From the NCBI GenBank assembly GCA_902795525.1, contig CADBLN010000029.1, positions 1-15,502 on the forward strand: DNA of 15,502 bases, read 5' to 3'. The notes under the pieces were generated by a model. The model did not search any database and had not been told where the DNA came from. It saw only the letters and a program-made list of their open reading frames with translations. This document shows positions 14,307 through 15,502 of the stretch, one piece after another (the first letter of the stretch is position 1; every line of letters starts with the position of its first letter). The DNA is from an uncultured Erysipelotrichaceae bacterium. GTDB lineage: Bacteria > Bacillota_I > Bacilli_A > Erysipelotrichales > Erysipelotrichaceae. A program made the position numbers and the translations under genes.

Positions 14307-14516
14307 AAAAAAAGGAGCAACTGTATTCCCGCAGGTTTACCCATTCTCCTCAGTGACTGATTATGTTGCCTCACAACAAATCTAAGTTTCCTTAGTAATC
14401 TCTCCTACTACCTCACGGCTATCATAGGTAGGTCTACTAGATACGTTTGCCCTTGCTTTTAAACTTGGTGCAGGCTATTCGTATCGAGCCTAAGGTTTAA
14501 GTGTCAGTCCACTTGT
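14307..14516 (-). ncRNA. Candidate free-standing structured RNA, class unsure (raiA-type considered)
   Basis: A ~210-nt stretch free of plausible genes. It is framed by a good promoter (14523-14551) and an intrinsic terminator: GGAG near 14351-14348 pairs with CTCC at 14317-14314 and is followed by seven T. Between are several hairpins: AAGTG-GACTGA-CACTT at the 5' end, AGGCT with AGCCT, CTACCT with AGGTAG, a perfect CTAAG-GAAA-CTTAG tetraloop hairpin, and TGTTG-TGAGG-CAACA. GACTGA near the 5' end can also pair with TCAGTC near the 3' side, closing a multi-branched structure. No RNase P (GAGGAAAGUCC), SRP, tmRNA or T-box consensus is present. The place, just after ComFC/DprA-like genes, fits the raiA motif RNA, which is often near comFC in Bacillota; 6S RNA is the other option. 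The class is a guess; existence as an RNA gene is well supported. Confidence 0.6.
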
Positions 14517-14522
14517 AAGGTT

Positions 14523-14551
14523 ACAATAACAAACAAGTAAAAAGAATTCAA
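14523..14551 (-). promoter_or_regulatory. Promoter of the ncRNA candidate
   Basis: Minus strand: TTGAAT (14551-14546), 17 bases, TGT-TATTGT extended -10 (TATTGT at 14528-14523). The predicted start is near 14516. Upstream, the sequence 14552-14657 holds two direct AACGTTTG copies (14577, 14637) and nothing else I can name. Confidence 0.55.
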
Positions 14552-14657
14552 GCAATTTGATTTCAAACATAGGCAGAACGTTTGATTATTCTTATTTACA
14601 AATATGTTATTCTTACATCTTTATTTTACTATATAAAACGTTTGTGTTTCGAGTTAA

Positions 14658-14688
14658 TAAAAAACAACGTAATTGCCTACGTTGTCTT
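14658..14688 (-). terminator. Terminator of the dprA-like gene
   Basis: Minus strand: ACAACGTA-GGCAAT-TACGTTGT, a perfect 8-bp stem, then TTTTTTATT. The left arm covers the last codons and the stop of the dprA-like gene. Confidence 0.88.
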
Positions 14689-15327
14689 TATTGCTTGCAG
14701 TAACTCAGTGCCTGTGGTGAACGGGGTACATAAATTAGTATCTACTAAATACTTGTTCCCTTCGGCTGTCTTATCTTTGTCAATAAAACATACGACAGGA
14801 CGACTTTCCTTTAGTGCAAATCCTACGGTGTGCATCGTACCGCCTTTCATTTCGGCTGAGATTACACATACTATATCTGCTAGTTGTGCTTGAATTCTAT
14901 CTCTTTCAATAAATTGATGTTTGGCAGGTCTTACCCCTTCAGCATATTCACTGATAAGGCACCCCCCATTATTTATAATTTTTTCAGCTAGTGTTTTACA
15001 ACTTGCAGGGTATATGTCATCTAAGCCACCTGGCATTATGGCAATTACTTTTCCTCCTGATTCAAGTGCACCTTCAACTGCACTCTTATCACAACCGATT
15101 GCTAAGCCATTGATTATCACATATCCTTTTTCAGATAAGTATTTGCCAATCTTCTTGGCAGCCTCTTGATCTCTCTGTGATGTATTTCGCTTACCTATAA
15201 CTGCAATACTATTCTCGTTGGCAATAGATATATCTCCTGCATAATACAAAGTATCTGGAGATGTGGTACTGTTAAACAGCTTAAAAGGATAGTTTTTGTC
15301 GCCTTTTTTAATAACGTTTATTTTCAC
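14677..15327 (-). CDS. Stand-alone DprA/Smf-like Rossmann protein (competence or ShosA-like)
   Basis: 216 residues against 280-370 for full DprA: the N-terminal SAM/HhH region and the C-terminal winged helix are absent, leaving only the DprA Rossmann domain. Motifs: IAVIGKRNTS (41-50), INGLAIGCDKSAVEGAL (72-88, the SGxAxGID site), AIMPGGLDDIYPA (96-108), LISEY, then FIERDRIQAQLAD (139-151; DprA has RNR, here RDR) and KGGTMHTVGFAL. Full DprA loads RecA onto incoming single-stranded DNA. Short DprA-like proteins also occur as the ShosA antitoxin/defence partner of phosphoribosyltransferase-like ShosT, and as nucleotide sensors. The GTG start has AGGGGGG 7 bases upstream; an ATG in another frame reads ATGTGA. 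It follows a ComFC-like gene by 20 bases. DprA domain sure; role open. Confidence 0.88.
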   Translation of the reverse strand: MKINVIKKGDKNYPFKLFNSTTSPDTLYYAGDISIANENSIAVIGKRNTSQRDQEAAKKIGKYLSEKGYVIINGLAIGCDKSAVEGALESGGKVIAIMPGGLDDIYPASCKTLAEKIINNGGCLISEYAEGVRPAKHQFIERDRIQAQLADIVCVISAEMKGGTMHTVGFALKESRPVVCFIDKDKTAEGNKYLVDTNLCTPFTTGTELLQAIKTT

Positions 15328-15347
15328 ATCCTCACCCCCCTATTACT

Positions 15348-15502
15348 TTAGATAGATTTTCCAAGTGCAAACATTGCCACCCTAGAAGCACCATGAGATA
15401 ACAAAAGCTCTTTGCATACACTTAATGAATTGCCAGACGTTGTTACATCATCAACTAAAAGGATTACATCACCATCAATCGACAGTTCAGGGTTGGTCAT
15501 CA
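15348..15502 (-). CDS. ComFC-like phosphoribosyltransferase, C-terminal end (5' part outside window)
   Basis: Only the last 50 residues are in the window. They contain the PRPP-binding loop DVILLVDDVTTSGNSL followed by a helix (SVCKELLLSHGASRV) and a last strand AMFALGKSI before TAA. This is the type I phosphoribosyltransferase ending of ComFC/ComF-family proteins; the usual final LARxx is here LGKSI. In competence, ComFC supports DNA uptake and recombination. In ShosTA modules a related domain is the toxin ShosT. The intergenic gap to the DprA-like gene is 20 bases without a terminator, so the two form an operon. Which reading is right depends on the part of the gene left of its N-terminus and on its neighbours. 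Confidence 0.8.
   Translation of the reverse strand, partial: MTNPELSIDGDVILLVDDVTTSGNSLSVCKELLLSHGASRVAMFALGKSI

Noticed and set aside
14307..14516. RNase P, SRP RNA or tmRNA at the ncRNA locus
   Set aside because: The invariant sequences of each (for example GAGGAAAGUCC of RNase P, the GGAAG/AGCAG domain IV loop of SRP RNA, or a tRNA-like end) are not found on either strand.
1..15502. CRISPR array, insertion sequence or tRNA gene
   Set aside because: No regularly spaced long direct repeats, no transposase frame and no tRNA cloverleaf was seen by reading both strands; a tool-based scan was not possible.

Overview
The window is AT-rich DNA from a Gram-positive, Bacillota-type genome. The evidence is AGGAGG-like ribosome sites, TTGACA/TATAAT promoters, a T-box in front of metG, a VanY-type carboxypeptidase and many U-tailed terminators. 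The order is not fixed by the sequence; an Erysipelotrichia-like or other low-GC Bacillota host is a guess.

Left part (1-4500), accessory. It opens with the C-terminal end of a large DEAD/DEAH helicase-nuclease of the type III restriction (Res) kind. Facing it on the minus strand is a five-gene block: XRE regulator and ImmA-like metalloprotease (3776-2858), then DUF4417 protein, small very basic toxin-like protein and very acidic partner (2670-1275). The last three are joined by TGATG and TAATG stop/start overlaps. A promoter with two AATGnnnCATT palindromes lies in front of the DUF4417 gene. This looks like a switch-controlled toxin/partner cassette beside a restriction locus. It ends against a shortened ChbG-like deacetylase, a possible island edge.

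Middle (4600-10750), cell surface and small-molecule enzymes. A membrane-anchored D,D-carboxypeptidase (plus strand) converges on an amidoligase and a circularly permuted papain-like peptidase (minus strand). Next is an unusual two-gene operon: an intracellular UshA/5'-nucleotidase-type phosphatase overlapping by four bases a membrane protein with seven Cys-rich repeats outside and a degenerate receiver-like domain inside.

Right part (10787-15502). metG and rlmH form a housekeeping operon under a methionine-specific T-box. A divergent histidine-phosphatase gene follows. The gene-poor stretch 14237-14676 holds a strong candidate for a free-standing structured RNA of about 210 nt with its own promoter and terminator. 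The window ends in a stand-alone DprA-like protein preceded by the end of a ComFC-like phosphoribosyltransferase, a pair that recalls both competence genes and ShosTA-type toxin-antitoxin modules.

All family assignments are by reading motifs; no database search was run.
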